From assembly GCA_003458705.1 (NCBI GenBank), contig QRVH01000015.1, positions 1-59,672 on the forward strand: DNA of 59,672 bases, written 5' to 3'. A program made the translations under genes and the position numbers. This stretch comes from Eubacterium sp. AF22-9. Its GTDB lineage: Bacteria; Bacillota; Clostridia; Lachnospirales; Lachnospiraceae. Below are positions 8,393 to 16,721 of this stretch, piece by piece. The notes beneath the pieces are model-generated. The model did no database searches and was not told the DNA's origin. It saw nothing but the letters and a program-made list of their open reading frames with translations. Within the stretch, counting starts at the first letter, position 1. Every line of letters starts with the position of its first letter.

Positions 8393-10075
8393 CTACACAT
8401 GTAATATTTCATGAGCCCTGTGTGACAACGGTTTCTCAAAATACTCCTCATAGCACTGCTTAACCGATGGATTCTCATGTGAGAATCTAAGATTATCGCG
8501 CTTATCAAGCCCGTACAGCACATGACGGCGCTCCTCAACCATCACAGTGTCTTCCTTGTAAGGCTGTCCGCCACCGTTGATACAGCCACCCGGACAGGAC
8601 ATGATTTCAACGAAATCATAGTGAACCTCGCCCTTCTTTATTGCATTCATAAGGTGTCTTGTATTGCCAAGCCCACTGGCAACAGCTACATTTATACTTG
8701 TTCCGTTAAGGTCAAATGTTGCTTCCTTCCAGCCCTCAAGACCTCTCACTGACTGGAATGCATCCGCATCAGGATTATTTCCTGTCACAAGGTAGTAAGC
8801 GCTTCTGAGCGCCGCCTCCATAACACCGCCTGTTGCACCGAATATGACACCAGCACCTGTTCCTTCACCTAAAGGATTATCAAACTCGTCCTCATCAAGT
8901 TCTTCCGGCTTTATGAAAAATGCTTTGAACATTCTTGCAACTTCTCTTGTTGTAAGAACCGCGTCAACATCCTTGCCGCCGTCCCATGTACACTCGTCCT
9001 TCTTTGCAAGACAAGGCATGATTGACACGCAGAATATCTTTTCCGGGTCAACCCCAAGCTTTTCTGCATAATACGACTTTGTTATTGCACCAAACATCTG
9101 CTGTGGTGACTTTGCTGTTGAAAGTCTGCCTGCCATCTCAGGGAACTCGCTCTTTACGAATTTCACCCATCCTGGACAACATGATGTGAACATTGGAAGT
9201 CCTGACTCCTTGATTTCTGGAAGCCTTTCAAGAAACTCGCTTCCCTCCTCCATAATTGTCATGTCTGCTGCAAATGTTGTGTCAAATATATAATCAAATC
9301 CTATTCTTCTAAGTCCTGCGACAAGTCTTTGTGCTGTCGCATATTCCTTAGACATACCAAAATCTTCGCCCCATGCTGTTCTTACTGCAGGTGCAATCTG
9401 TACTACTGTAATGATATCCTCATTTTCAATTGCATCAAGCACGATTCCGACATCGTCTCTTTCTGTAAGTGCACCTACAGGACAGTTGCTTACACACTGA
9501 CCACAAAGTGTACATGCAGTCTCCGCAATGTTCTTGTTTGCACGCACATTTACAGTTGTACGCGAACCTGTATTTACAACATCCCATATGTGCATTCCCT
9601 GAATATTATCACACACTTGCACACAACGCATACATTTGATACATTTCTGGGCATCTCTGATAAGTGGAAATGTTTTATCCCAATTATCTTTTTCTAAGAT
9701 TGAATCATATGGCATCTCTGATATATTAAGTTCATTTGCAATTGACTGTAACGCACAGTTACCACTTCTTATACATGTACCACATTTGTAATCATGCTGT
9801 GAAAGTATGAGCTTTACATTAGTCTTTCTGGTTGTACGCACTTTTCTTGAATTAGTGTAGACAACCATGCCTTCTTCTACGAAGTTATTACATGCTGTAA
9901 CACATCTGTCAGTACCTTCTACTTCAACAACACATACACGACATGCACCAATTGCGTTGACTTCTTTGAGATAGCAGAGTGTAGGTATTGTCTCTCCTAT
10001 TGTTTTGGCAGCTTCAAGAATGGTAGTTCCTTCTTTTACTGATACAGCTTTACCGTTAATTGTTAAATTTACCAT
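8393..10075 (-). CDS. hydA: [FeFe] hydrogenase catalytic subunit (group A)
   Basis: 560 residues. The order is an N-terminal 2Fe-2S domain (ACRVCVVEVEG, Cys cluster within the first 80 residues), a His-ligated 4Fe-4S region (HDYKCGTCIRSGNCALQ), two 4Fe-4S clusters (CIKCMRCVQVC and CTLCGQCVSNCPVGAL), then the H-cluster domain. L1 is TSCCPGWVKFVKSEFPEM, L2 is IMPCLAKKDEC, L3 is EIMSCPGGCINGGGQP, and the small-subunit-like tail closes the protein. It reversibly reduces protons to H2 in the cytosol. It overlaps the upstream oxidoreductase gene by seven bases, indicating translational coupling. That partner suggests the 'glutamate synthase-linked' (A2) type, in which electrons would come from or go to NAD(P)H. 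All active-site Cys are present. Confidence 0.95.
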   Translation of the reverse strand: MVNLTINGKAVSVKEGTTILEAAKTIGETIPTLCYLKEVNAIGACRVCVVEVEGTDRCVTACNNFVEEGMVVYTNSRKVRTTRKTNVKLILSQHDYKCGTCIRSGNCALQSIANELNISEMPYDSILEKDNWDKTFPLIRDAQKCIKCMRCVQVCDNIQGMHIWDVVNTGSRTTVNVRANKNIAETACTLCGQCVSNCPVGALTERDDVGIVLDAIENEDIITVVQIAPAVRTAWGEDFGMSKEYATAQRLVAGLRRIGFDYIFDTTFAADMTIMEEGSEFLERLPEIKESGLPMFTSCCPGWVKFVKSEFPEMAGRLSTAKSPQQMFGAITKSYYAEKLGVDPEKIFCVSIMPCLAKKDECTWDGGKDVDAVLTTREVARMFKAFFIKPEELDEDEFDNPLGEGTGAGVIFGATGGVMEAALRSAYYLVTGNNPDADAFQSVRGLEGWKEATFDLNGTSINVAVASGLGNTRHLMNAIKKGEVHYDFVEIMSCPGGCINGGGQPYKEDTVMVEERRHVLYGLDKRDNLRFSHENPSVKQCYEEYFEKPLSHRAHEILHV

Positions 10076-11916
10076 TGTTTCTCTCTGCCTCCTCTGAATG
10101 AACCAAATCCAAAATGATCACATCTTAAGCAGCGTCCAGATTCCTGACATGCTTCCTCGCATGAAAATCCATATTCAATAGGTTCAAAGTCTTTCTTTCT
10201 GTCTGCAGCATCACGCAGTGCAACCTCAACTCGTCCGCAAGGTACCTTGTCCTCATATCCGGCATAAGGTATCTCTACATCTGAAGTTATCTCGTGATGG
10301 TAGCCAAGATATTCATCAATGTTGGCTGCCGCAACCTTTCCGGCTGCTATAGCCCTGATTACTGTTGCAGGTCCTGTTACGCAGTCTCCTCCTGCAAATA
10401 TTCCTTTACGTTCTTTAATCTCACTTGTATCAAGTGCCTCAATTGTTCCTCTCTTGACTGTAACGCCATGCTCCTCAAAATATCTTGTCTCGATACCCTG
10501 TCCGATGGCAACTACAATAAGGTCGCAAGGAATAAGAACCTCGTCCTTAGCTGCAGTCTTAGGTGATGGTCTGCCGCCTTTTATCCTGCTTATCATCTGT
10601 GGCTGAACCCATAAACCAACTGCTGCGTCATTTTCATCTTTCTCTATTCTAACTGGTGACATAAGTTCAAGAACATCGCAGCCCTCTGCCTCTGCACCTT
10701 CAACCTCTTCCGGAAGTGCCGTCATGTCGGCTTTTCTTCTTCTATATACAATGCTTACTTTATCAGCACCTAATCTTACAGAAGAACGGGCAACATCCAT
10801 TGCTACATTTCCACCGCCAATAACAACCACTCGCTTGCCAGTATAGTCAGGCATTTCATCATCACCAATTGCACGAAGCATTTCTACTGCTGATGTTACG
10901 CCTGTTGTAGCATCCTCACCATCAATTCCAATCTTCTTGTCTGCATGTGCTCCGATAGAAATGTATACTGCATTATATTCTTTATTAATATCCTCAAGCG
11001 TAATGTCTGTTCCTACGCTTATATTTTTCTTAACTTCTATTCCTGTAGACAATATAGCGTTAATCTCCGCATCCAGCTTTTTTCTTGGAAGTCTGTAGTT
11101 AGGAATTCCATATCTTAACATTCCACCAAGCTGCTTTCTCTGCTCAAATATAGTAACCTTATGTCCCATAAGAGCCAGATAATATGCGGCACTGAGTCCC
11201 CCCGGACCACCACCGATTATTGCAACCTTCTTACCTGTTGGCTCATTACATGCCGGAACCGGAACATCACCGGCATTATCAACTGCCATTTTCTTAAGTC
11301 CCCTGATATTGACTGGCGCGTCAATAAGTGTTCTCTTACATCTGTTTTCACATGGATGCTCACAAATGTATGCGCATGTTGTAGGCATTGGATTGTCTCT
11401 TCTTATAAGACGAACCGCGTCTGCATATCTGCCTTCATGCACAAGTGCTATGTATCCCGGTATATCTACTCCTGCCGGACATGACTTCACACATGCAACC
11501 GGCTGGTTACTGTTACATGAACAAAATCCTCTCTCAATATGTGACCTGAAATCATCCTCGCAGCCATCAATACATTTTAGTACAAGCTTTGCTGCCTCAT
11601 ATCCGATTGCACAGTCAGCGGAATAATAGATTCCCTCTGCTGTAAGCCTGATAACATCAAGAGTTTCCTCTGTTGCGTTACCATCAAGCACATCATCAAA
11701 AAGTCTCGCAAGCTGTCTAAGTCCCACACGGCATGGGACACATTTACCACATGACTGTGCAAGACACATTTTTATAAATGACCTCGTAAGGTCGATAGTA
11801 CACAATCCCGGTGGACTTGCTACTATTCTTCTCTCCAAATCCTGATATAAAGACTCCATTGTAACCTGAGCCTTATCCTTAGTAATAATTGTTAATCTGC
11901 TCAATTCCCGCTCCAT
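10069..11916 (-). CDS. NuoF-C-terminus / GltD-like FAD-NAD(P) oxidoreductase fused protein, hydrogenase partner
   Basis: 615 residues in three parts. Residues 1-120 resemble the C-terminal 4Fe-4S domain of NuoF/HydB (SCGKCVPCRVGLRQLARL). Residues 130-215 are a GltD-type 4Fe-4S region with Cys clusters (CVKSCPAGVDIPGYI, CAYICEHPCENRCKR). Residues 225-540 hold two Rossmann dinucleotide sites, IIGGGPGGLSAAYYLA for FAD and VVIGGGNVAMDVARSSVRLG for NAD(P), with GIFAGGDCVTGPATVIRAIAAGK. The tail has another Cys pair (GRCLRCDHFGFG). It probably passes electrons between NAD(P)H and the overlapping hydrogenase, possibly with ferredoxin in a bifurcating scheme (inference). The start is uncertain because no strong ribosome-binding site precedes 11916. 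Confidence 0.88.
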   Translation of the reverse strand: MERELSRLTIITKDKAQVTMESLYQDLERRIVASPPGLCTIDLTRSFIKMCLAQSCGKCVPCRVGLRQLARLFDDVLDGNATEETLDVIRLTAEGIYYSADCAIGYEAAKLVLKCIDGCEDDFRSHIERGFCSCNSNQPVACVKSCPAGVDIPGYIALVHEGRYADAVRLIRRDNPMPTTCAYICEHPCENRCKRTLIDAPVNIRGLKKMAVDNAGDVPVPACNEPTGKKVAIIGGGPGGLSAAYYLALMGHKVTIFEQRKQLGGMLRYGIPNYRLPRKKLDAEINAILSTGIEVKKNISVGTDITLEDINKEYNAVYISIGAHADKKIGIDGEDATTGVTSAVEMLRAIGDDEMPDYTGKRVVVIGGGNVAMDVARSSVRLGADKVSIVYRRRKADMTALPEEVEGAEAEGCDVLELMSPVRIEKDENDAAVGLWVQPQMISRIKGGRPSPKTAAKDEVLIPCDLIVVAIGQGIETRYFEEHGVTVKRGTIEALDTSEIKERKGIFAGGDCVTGPATVIRAIAAGKVAAANIDEYLGYHHEITSDVEIPYAGYEDKVPCGRVEVALRDAADRKKDFEPIEYGFSCEEACQESGRCLRCDHFGFGSFRGGREKQW

Positions 11917-12008
11917 TTCTGCATATTGCGTATGTCGTATTGCTGCTTGCCAATATACCGCTAGACAGTTCCATGTAACATTTTACACAATATATGTTAA
12001 TTTGAAAA

Positions 12009-12040
12009 GGAAGGTTATTTTTTTCACACAATAACCTTCC
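12009..12040 (-). terminator. Terminator after the HxlR regulator
   Basis: A GGAAGGTTATT / AATAACCTTCC 11-bp stem, followed on the minus strand by TTTTC, starts about ten bases past the regulator's stop. Confidence 0.75.
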
Positions 12041-12049
12041 CTTCATCCA

Positions 12050-12424
12050 TTACTTATGGTCGCACTTCATGCACTGGCTCGTTTCTTTGTCAGTTTCTTT
12101 CTTGTAAAATGCGCATGACCAGTCGCATATACTTTGCAATATCGGCATTACAGATAAGCCCTTTTCCGTAAGTGAATATTCAACTCTTGGCGGAATCTCG
12201 TCATATGATTTCCTTGAAACAATATCATCAGCAATCAATGCTTTTAATGTTGTTGAAAGAACTGCATCTGTAATATTCACCAGTTCTGCCCTTAACTCAC
12301 TATATCTTAATGTCTTCTTATCCGCCAGAACACATATAACTCTTGATTTCCATTTGCCTCCAAAGACTTCCAGGCCGTATTCCAATGGACATCTGATATC
12401 TGATTCTAATTTCTTGTGATACAT
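12050..12424 (-). CDS. HxlR-family transcriptional regulator
   Basis: 124 residues forming a single winged-helix HxlR domain: CPLEYGLEVFGGKWKSRVICVLADKKTLRYSELRAEL near the start, then ITDAVLSTTLKALIADDIVSRKSYDEIPPRVEYSLTEKG. A Cys-rich tail (CMKCDHK) could be redox or metal sensitive, as could the Cys at residue 12, which is common in the family. It is transcribed toward the hydrogenase genes but has its own terminator in between (12009-12040). A regulatory link to them is therefore possible but unproven. Start at 12424 with AAAGGAG upstream. Confidence 0.88.
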   Translation of the reverse strand: MYHKKLESDIRCPLEYGLEVFGGKWKSRVICVLADKKTLRYSELRAELVNITDAVLSTTLKALIADDIVSRKSYDEIPPRVEYSLTEKGLSVMPILQSICDWSCAFYKKETDKETSQCMKCDHK

Positions 12425-12505
12425 ACACCTCTCCTTTGTTTTTTGGCATTTCTTTATAATATCATAATAACAATTATTTTAAAATCAAGTGTGTATGTCA
12501 GATTT

Positions 12506-12727
12506 TTATATATTCATCGTCATATATGGGGGAATGCATATAATTCCATCTTTTACAATTAAATTTCTTGGATGAATAATATAACTTTCGTATTCGTTTT
12601 TTCCAAATTCTTCGCAGATGGTAGACTTTCCCATACGTCTGGCGCCTTCTGTCAGTAAAGCTTTTTTCCCCTAACATTCATTTTTCCATTCCAGTAGTTT
12701 TTTATATATTTTTCTTTTTAATATCAT
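12506..12727 (-). pseudogene. Collapsed AAA_14/DUF4143-type ATPase remnant
   Basis: The minus strand reads an N-terminus (MILKRKIYKKLLEWKNEC), then an in-frame TAG, then the ATP-loop region LLTEGARRMGKSTICEEFGKNEYESY. This is joined directly to what looks like the family's C-terminal tail (IHPRNLIVKDGIICIPPYMT) and a stop at 12506. Intact members are about 400-450 residues, so roughly 300 or more codons between the Walker A region and the tail are gone and a stop has been gained. This is a true relic, not a sequencing slip. I recognise the family from the TEGARRxGKST signature. Confidence 0.75.
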
Positions 12728-12830
12728 GGTTCCTCCAGATTATGCGCATATATGTTAGTTCTAATTTTTATGATTATGCGCACATTCTAAACGGATTTTG
12801 AATTTATTTGCAGGGAGGCTTTTATATGTC

Positions 12831-13117
12831 AATGAATATTAGCAGTTTTATTCGGACGGAGATTTACTGAATGCAAATGGTGTTACAGGTATGGATGTTA
12901 CTGTAATCGTTTAAGTGGTACATGGACTTTAGAACAATATGAAGGACAGTACAGAGCTGCTATGTACGCAGCCGTAAAATCAGCCAATCCAAATTGGAAG
13001 CCCGGACAAGCATTTGATACAGGCATTCTTGATAATGTCACAAGAGAATCCATAGAAGCTACACTTGTCCAAAATGGTAACAGACTCGTTCGTAATTCTA
13101 TTGATGTATCGGTATAA
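12831..13117 (+). pseudogene. Remnant of an unidentified plus-strand gene
   Basis: The region reads as two pieces in different frames: YSDGDLLNANGVTGMDVTV, then about 70 open codons ending at 13117 that include TWTLEQYEGQYRAAMYAAVK, NPNWKPGQAFDTGIL and VTRESIEATLVQNGNRLVRN. A possible start MSMNISSF at 12826-12849 is separated from the first piece by a frame change. I do not recognise the family. The style (short, Asn/Gly-rich, starting near 'MNI') is like the secreted or flagellar-type proteins of the neighbouring minus-strand operon, so it may be a decayed relative from the same island. Confidence 0.5.
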
Positions 13118-13144
13118 AAGGGAGAAACGTATAGACTTCAAAAA

Positions 13145-13184
13145 GGCGGCAAATCATCTCAACATATTGTTGATGATTTGCCAC
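13145..13184 (-). terminator. Terminator of the FlxA-like operon
   Basis: On the minus strand, a GG-GGCAAATCATC / GATGATTTGCC-CC stem is followed by CCTTTTTGAAG, just past the last gene of the operon. On the plus strand it also ends in TCGACTTTT, so it may serve the plus-strand remnant as well. Confidence 0.7.
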
Positions 13185-13192
13185 CTCGACTT

Positions 13193-13411
13193 TTAACACT
13201 GATACCGTATCCACACCGCATCACTGTCAAATTTTTTAGAAAGATAGGAAAGTTCATCCGCTGCAGTTTTTCGGGTTATCCCTGTCTTTACATCTTCTGT
13301 TTGCTCCACAACCTGCTTTTCTGTGGTTTCCTTAGCATTATTTTTCCGTATATTACCGGTATAAGCATTTGTGTAAATATTAGAGTAATTGTTTACACCT
13401 GTAACTGCCAT
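13193..13411 (-). CDS. Short, probably truncated last protein of the FlxA-like operon
   Basis: 72 residues from an ATG at 13411 with AAAGGAG upstream. The N-terminus MAVTGVNNYSNIYTN and the block TRKTAADELSYLSKKFDS look like the start of a larger Lachnospiraceae protein of unknown function that I have seen next to FlxA-like genes (family name not certain). The frame ends abruptly with DAVWIRYQC and is followed within 10 bases by the operon terminator. Most of the usual protein therefore seems deleted. No membrane segment or signal peptide. Confidence 0.5.
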   Translation of the reverse strand: MAVTGVNNYSNIYTNAYTGNIRKNNAKETTEKQVVEQTEDVKTGITRKTAADELSYLSKKFDSDAVWIRYQC

Positions 13412-13444
13412 ACTAACATCTCCTTTCGTATTACAAAGCTTTCA

Positions 13445-14203
13445 TTACCTTTTATTAGCATAATAATCCCAAATACCATTAAGCATTTTCCGATTACCAT
13501 CTGATACATTCAGATTTAGCCTTAAATCTTTCCAATCACCCAAATACTGCTGCGATAATTTCTGGTTATCCGACTGGATGGCGGATAAAAATGCCTGATA
13601 TGCCGAATTTTTGATAACCCCCTTTTCTTTAGATTTTGCAGTATTTTCCTGGTTCTCACCTATGTTCTGTTCATTTGCTGTCTGTTCACTTTCTTTATGG
13701 TAAACTACCGATGGTGTAAAATCCTGTAATTCTGACCAGATTTCTGTGGAAGTTGCCATAAAATTACTGTGGTTTTCATATGCCTGATTCAGCATATCCA
13801 GTTCTTTTTCTTTGGTCAATTCCTCAATTTTGCCCGATTCTGTCACATAATACTCCAGCTCATAATCTTGTTCCGCATATTTTTCTTCAATGCTGTTTTT
13901 CATTTTGTTATATGCTGTCGCCATTCTGTTTACATGATGTTCAAAGGAATCGGACTTTACACTCTCTGTATCTTCTTTGACAAATATATCCGTCACTTCC
14001 CTCTCAAAACGGTTCTGATAATCCATAGAGCTGACAGAAGATAAATACCTAAATCTCTCCTGCCCCGTTTTAGAAATAGATACTGTATCTGTATACTGTG
14101 TCATTTTCTTTTCTAAATCTGCTGGAAAATTTTGCTTCGTATTTTTCCTGCTGTTATGTTCGATTGCAGAATATGTAATATTTGTATTATTGTAAATCTT
14201 CAT
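13445..14203 (-). CDS. Uncharacterised protein of the FlxA-like operon
   Basis: 252 residues, start at 14203 with AAGGAAA upstream. The N-terminus MKIYNNTNITYSAI is short and polar, followed by TDTVSISKTGQERFRYL, the kind of 'S-I-S-x-x-G' motif seen in proteins that accompany flagellar or FlxA-like genes. The middle is acidic and helical (residues 60-150), and the C-terminus has a Gln/Asn-rich helix ending GNRKMLNGIWDYYANKR. No signal peptide or membrane segment is visible. I do not recognise a named domain with confidence. It is the fourth gene of the operon, 27 bases from the previous one, and presumably shares its regulation. Confidence 0.7.
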   Translation of the reverse strand: MKIYNNTNITYSAIEHNSRKNTKQNFPADLEKKMTQYTDTVSISKTGQERFRYLSSVSSMDYQNRFEREVTDIFVKEDTESVKSDSFEHHVNRMATAYNKMKNSIEEKYAEQDYELEYYVTESGKIEELTKEKELDMLNQAYENHSNFMATSTEIWSELQDFTPSVVYHKESEQTANEQNIGENQENTAKSKEKGVIKNSAYQAFLSAIQSDNQKLSQQYLGDWKDLRLNLNVSDGNRKMLNGIWDYYANKR

Positions 14204-14230
14204 AGCTGTTTCCTTCCCAGATAAATACCA

Positions 14231-14827
14231 TTAGACTCTAATATCAATCGGCACATACCTTTTAATTGTCTCTGTTTGTACCATTTCTGCTGCCTCTAAA
14301 CTATCTGTAACAAGCTGCTCCTGCAAAACCTCGTCTGGAAGTTCTTCCATATTCTCCATAGTTTTTTCCGTCATCTGCTCTGTCATTTCTTCGGTTGTCT
14401 CCGAAAGTTCGTCCATGATTTCAGACATCATGCCCTTGTTTTCCTCTGTTCCAAGAGCTTCATCCACCATTTCTTCCTTTCGTTCTTCTTCTGTTTTAGG
14501 CTTATTCCTCTCAGCAGCTTCCGCAATCTTTTCGCCATGTTCTTCTGCCTCGTCCATGACATGAAACATCTGCGAATTATTATACTCCTGATTTGCTGCC
14601 GCAATTTCATTCTCATAATTATGAAACATTTCCAGCTTTTCAGAGATTTCTTCCAAAGTGTCAGCCTTTCGGTTTTTCAGATTTTCTTTTTGTGCTTCAA
14701 AAAAAGCCACCTTATTATCCCGTTCCTGCTGTCGCTGCAATTTTTCCTGTGTACTTTTCAACATATTAGAACTATTAAATCTATTTATCAATAAACCTCC
14801 ACCGGATAAATTGACTGTAAAACTCAT
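14231..14827 (-). CDS. Acidic coiled-coil protein with C-terminal PIDIRV motif
   Basis: The ATG at 14827 (MSFTVNLSGGG) is chosen because GGAAGGAGG lies just upstream; this gives 198 residues. After a short Gly-rich start it is almost entirely helical and highly charged (SSNMLKSTQEKLQRQQERDNK..., then Glu/Met-rich repeats such as TEEMTEQMTEKTMENMEEL). It ends in RYVPIDIRV, nearly the same C-terminus as the operon's first protein (VYTPIDIRL). No named family is recognised. The shared end in otherwise unrelated proteins suggests a common targeting or partner-binding signal. Confidence 0.72.
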   Translation of the reverse strand: MSFTVNLSGGGLLINRFNSSNMLKSTQEKLQRQQERDNKVAFFEAQKENLKNRKADTLEEISEKLEMFHNYENEIAAANQEYNNSQMFHVMDEAEEHGEKIAEAAERNKPKTEEERKEEMVDEALGTEENKGMMSEIMDELSETTEEMTEQMTEKTMENMEELPDEVLQEQLVTDSLEAAEMVQTETIKRYVPIDIRV

Positions 14828-14892
14828 CTGGTTCCTCCTTCCCGACAAATTAATACAAAAGATTTTTCTTCTTGTCATTTAGGCTTAACATA

Positions 14893-15648
14893 CTATACTT
14901 CCTTATCAATCTTACTTGACGTTAGAGAAGAATCTCTTTTCGAATATGTACCATTGTTTGTATAAGTCGCACTTGCGCGATTCGCAGCATTTGATATACC
15001 AGCTGCTTTCTGGGCTGTTTTGCCTGCAAAGGAATTGTAACCTGTAAAAACCGTTTTCAATGAACTGATATCTGCTTTCTTCAATTCATCTTCATCCAGC
15101 TCCAGCTTATTCCCCTTTCCTATGGTAATACCTATTTTAGAAAGTAAATGACTGGTTTTGTCTGTCATGCCTGTCATCCATGAAGCATTTCTAAGGACAT
15201 CTTTTGTATTGGATTCTCCTGCCTCCTTAACAACGTCATTATAATCATCAATAAAAGATTTCACTTTTTTGGTAATTGCATCCCAGTCATAATCCTCTAC
15301 CTCTGTTTCTTCCCCGGTCTTTTCATCCTTCTTTTTTATTTTCTTTTTTTCCCAGAGTGACGCATCGTTTAGTGCATCTGCTGATTTTTTCAGGGAATCC
15401 GCACTTGTTTTCATCAGTGTAAGCTTCTGTGAAGTATCGCCTTTACCCGATAATTTTTCTGCATCCTGCTTTGCATAATATGCTTTCATAAGTTTTCCAT
15501 AGCTTCCGTTTTTAATCGCAGCATAATCAGAAAGCATATTGGTGTTTCCTACGGATGAACTATCGGAAGTTCCTCCAAATAATGCGGAATAATCTACATT
15601 GCTGTTATATTTACTTGTGTAATCACTAAAACTCTTAATCTCTGACAT
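14893..15648 (-). CDS. FliD-like small protein of the FlxA-like operon
   Basis: Start ATG at 15648 (MSEIKSFSDYTSKYN) with AGGAG nine bases upstream; 251 residues. The C-terminal half (IDDYNDVVKEAGES..., LLSKIGITIGKGNKLELDEDELKKADISSLKTVFTGYNSFAGKTAQ) follows the pattern of the FliD filament-cap C-terminal region: 'fvdaYNdvi', 'G-I-x-x-x-x-G-x-L-x-l-d-e-d-k-L', 'v-x-x-l-F-t-G'. The rest of FliD is absent. I infer a filament-related or exported protein, not a working cap. It ends 64 bases before the next gene's start. Confidence 0.65.
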   Translation of the reverse strand: MSEIKSFSDYTSKYNSNVDYSALFGGTSDSSSVGNTNMLSDYAAIKNGSYGKLMKAYYAKQDAEKLSGKGDTSQKLTLMKTSADSLKKSADALNDASLWEKKKIKKKDEKTGEETEVEDYDWDAITKKVKSFIDDYNDVVKEAGESNTKDVLRNASWMTGMTDKTSHLLSKIGITIGKGNKLELDEDELKKADISSLKTVFTGYNSFAGKTAQKAAGISNAANRASATYTNNGTYSKRDSSLTSSKIDKEV

Positions 15649-15669
15649 AATACCATTCTCCTTTACCAA

Positions 15670-16470
15670 CTATAAACGAATATCAATCGGTGTATACACT
15701 GCCTGCTGTGTTGCATTCTGTGCATTTTCCAAAGTCGGTGTTTCTACTGTCACCTGTGTTTCCCCTTTGATATCCGTATTCTTTACGCTGTCTGTCTCCT
15801 CTGCCGCAGCCCCCGCAGATTCCTGTGTTTTCTCGGATTTATCAGTATTGTTCTTTGTTGCAGTGTCTTCTGTATTGCTGTTCTCCGCTTTTGCAGCTTC
15901 TTCTACTGATTTATTTGCATCTATAAGTGTAGACATCTGTGCTGCTGTCGCAGACTGTGCCTTTGCCTGCAGCTCTGCCAGTTCTTCTTCCTTCTTCTCA
16001 GTATTTCCTTTTCCGGCATCCTGTTTGATTTCAGATTCAAGCACACTGGCACGTCCCTGTATCTGTGTTGCCATACTTCCCTGCACCTTTGCCTGTTTCA
16101 TGGAAGAATCTGCGGAGATCATCGCCTGCATACTTGCCTGTGACAATCCGGTGTCTTTCTTTTTAGAAGTGCTACTTGTTCCAGCCACCATATCATCCAT
16201 AGATGACGAATTTTTACTCTGCTGCTTACTTCTCTGCTCGATCTGGTGCTGTCTTAACTGCTGATTGAGATTGTTAATCTCCTGCTGTATCTCCTGACGC
16301 TTTTTCATCTTATCCTCTAATGACATTTCTTCATTCGATGATAAATCCTGTAGCTTCTGCTGTGCATTTGCAATCTGATTCTGAATATTTTTACTTACAG
16401 AATCATTCCCCTGTGTCATTCCCATTGTTCCTGTCTGCGTATTTGTCCCACTAAATCCATTGATCCTCAT
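15670..16470 (-). CDS. FlxA-like family protein
   Basis: Start at 16470 (MRINGFSGTNTQ) with AAGGAGG seven bases upstream; 266 residues. The FlxA-like core is near residues 25-80: SKNIQNQIANAQQKLQDLSS, MSLEDKMKKRQEIQQEINNL and NQQLRQHQIEQR. A middle segment follows with SQASMQAMISADSSMKQAKVQG, then a long Ala/Glu/Thr-rich low-complexity region and the terminal VYTPIDIRL. In E. coli flxA depends on the flagellar sigma factor; function is not established. It is the first gene of a five-gene operon with its own terminator at 13145-13184. Its promoter region carries the same operator as the adjacent LytTR two-component system, so that system very likely controls it. Confidence 0.8.
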   Translation of the reverse strand: MRINGFSGTNTQTGTMGMTQGNDSVSKNIQNQIANAQQKLQDLSSNEEMSLEDKMKKRQEIQQEINNLNQQLRQHQIEQRSKQQSKNSSSMDDMVAGTSSTSKKKDTGLSQASMQAMISADSSMKQAKVQGSMATQIQGRASVLESEIKQDAGKGNTEKKEEELAELQAKAQSATAAQMSTLIDANKSVEEAAKAENSNTEDTATKNNTDKSEKTQESAGAAAEETDSVKNTDIKGETQVTVETPTLENAQNATQQAVYTPIDIRL

Positions 16471-16633
16471 TTTAATCCTCCTTGTTTTGCGAGGCAAAAT
16501 CCGAACCCTTTGGTGAGGAGAGGATTTGGCCTCCTTGAGCTTAAATTCTGAAATCCGTTTCCTTAAAAACCTGTACAACATGATTTCTCTTTACTGATTC
16601 TTTCGGCATATCTTTCTTTACAATAAACAGCGA

Positions 16634-16663
16634 TGTTGTGAACCGCCCTTTTTTTGTTGTGAA
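16634..16663 (-). promoter_or_regulatory. LytTR-type operator upstream of the FlxA-like operon
   Basis: On the minus strand, TTCACAACA is repeated exactly after a 12-base spacer (plus-strand TGTTGTGAA at 16634-16642 and 16655-16663). Two 9-bp direct repeats 21-22 bp apart are the known form of LytTR-domain binding sites. The identical site precedes the response regulator gene. A weak -10 candidate (AAGAAT, 16597-16602) lies 31 bases downstream, the same spacing as at the regulator's promoter. Confidence 0.8.
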
Positions 16664-16673
16664 GCAAATAAAA

Positions 16674-16712
16674 AACACTAAATATTCTGATGTTTCACAG
16701 ATTACTTAGTGC
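16674..16712 (-). terminator. Terminator after the GHKL kinase
   Basis: A 15-16 bp interrupted stem (AGCACTAAGTAATCTG / CAGAATATTTAGTGTT) is followed by TTTTTATTT on the minus strand, ten bases past the kinase stop. It separates the two-component operon from the FlxA-like operon. Confidence 0.75.
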
Positions 16713-16721
16713 TTTTTGTCC

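Noticed and set aside
9329..9697. 122-codon plus-strand open frame inside hydA
   Set aside because: Cys-rich translation is simply the antisense of the ferredoxin-like cluster region.
13178..13504. 108-codon plus-strand open frame
   Set aside because: Antisense to the truncated operon gene and its terminator; no ribosome-binding site and odd composition rich in Ile/Cys.
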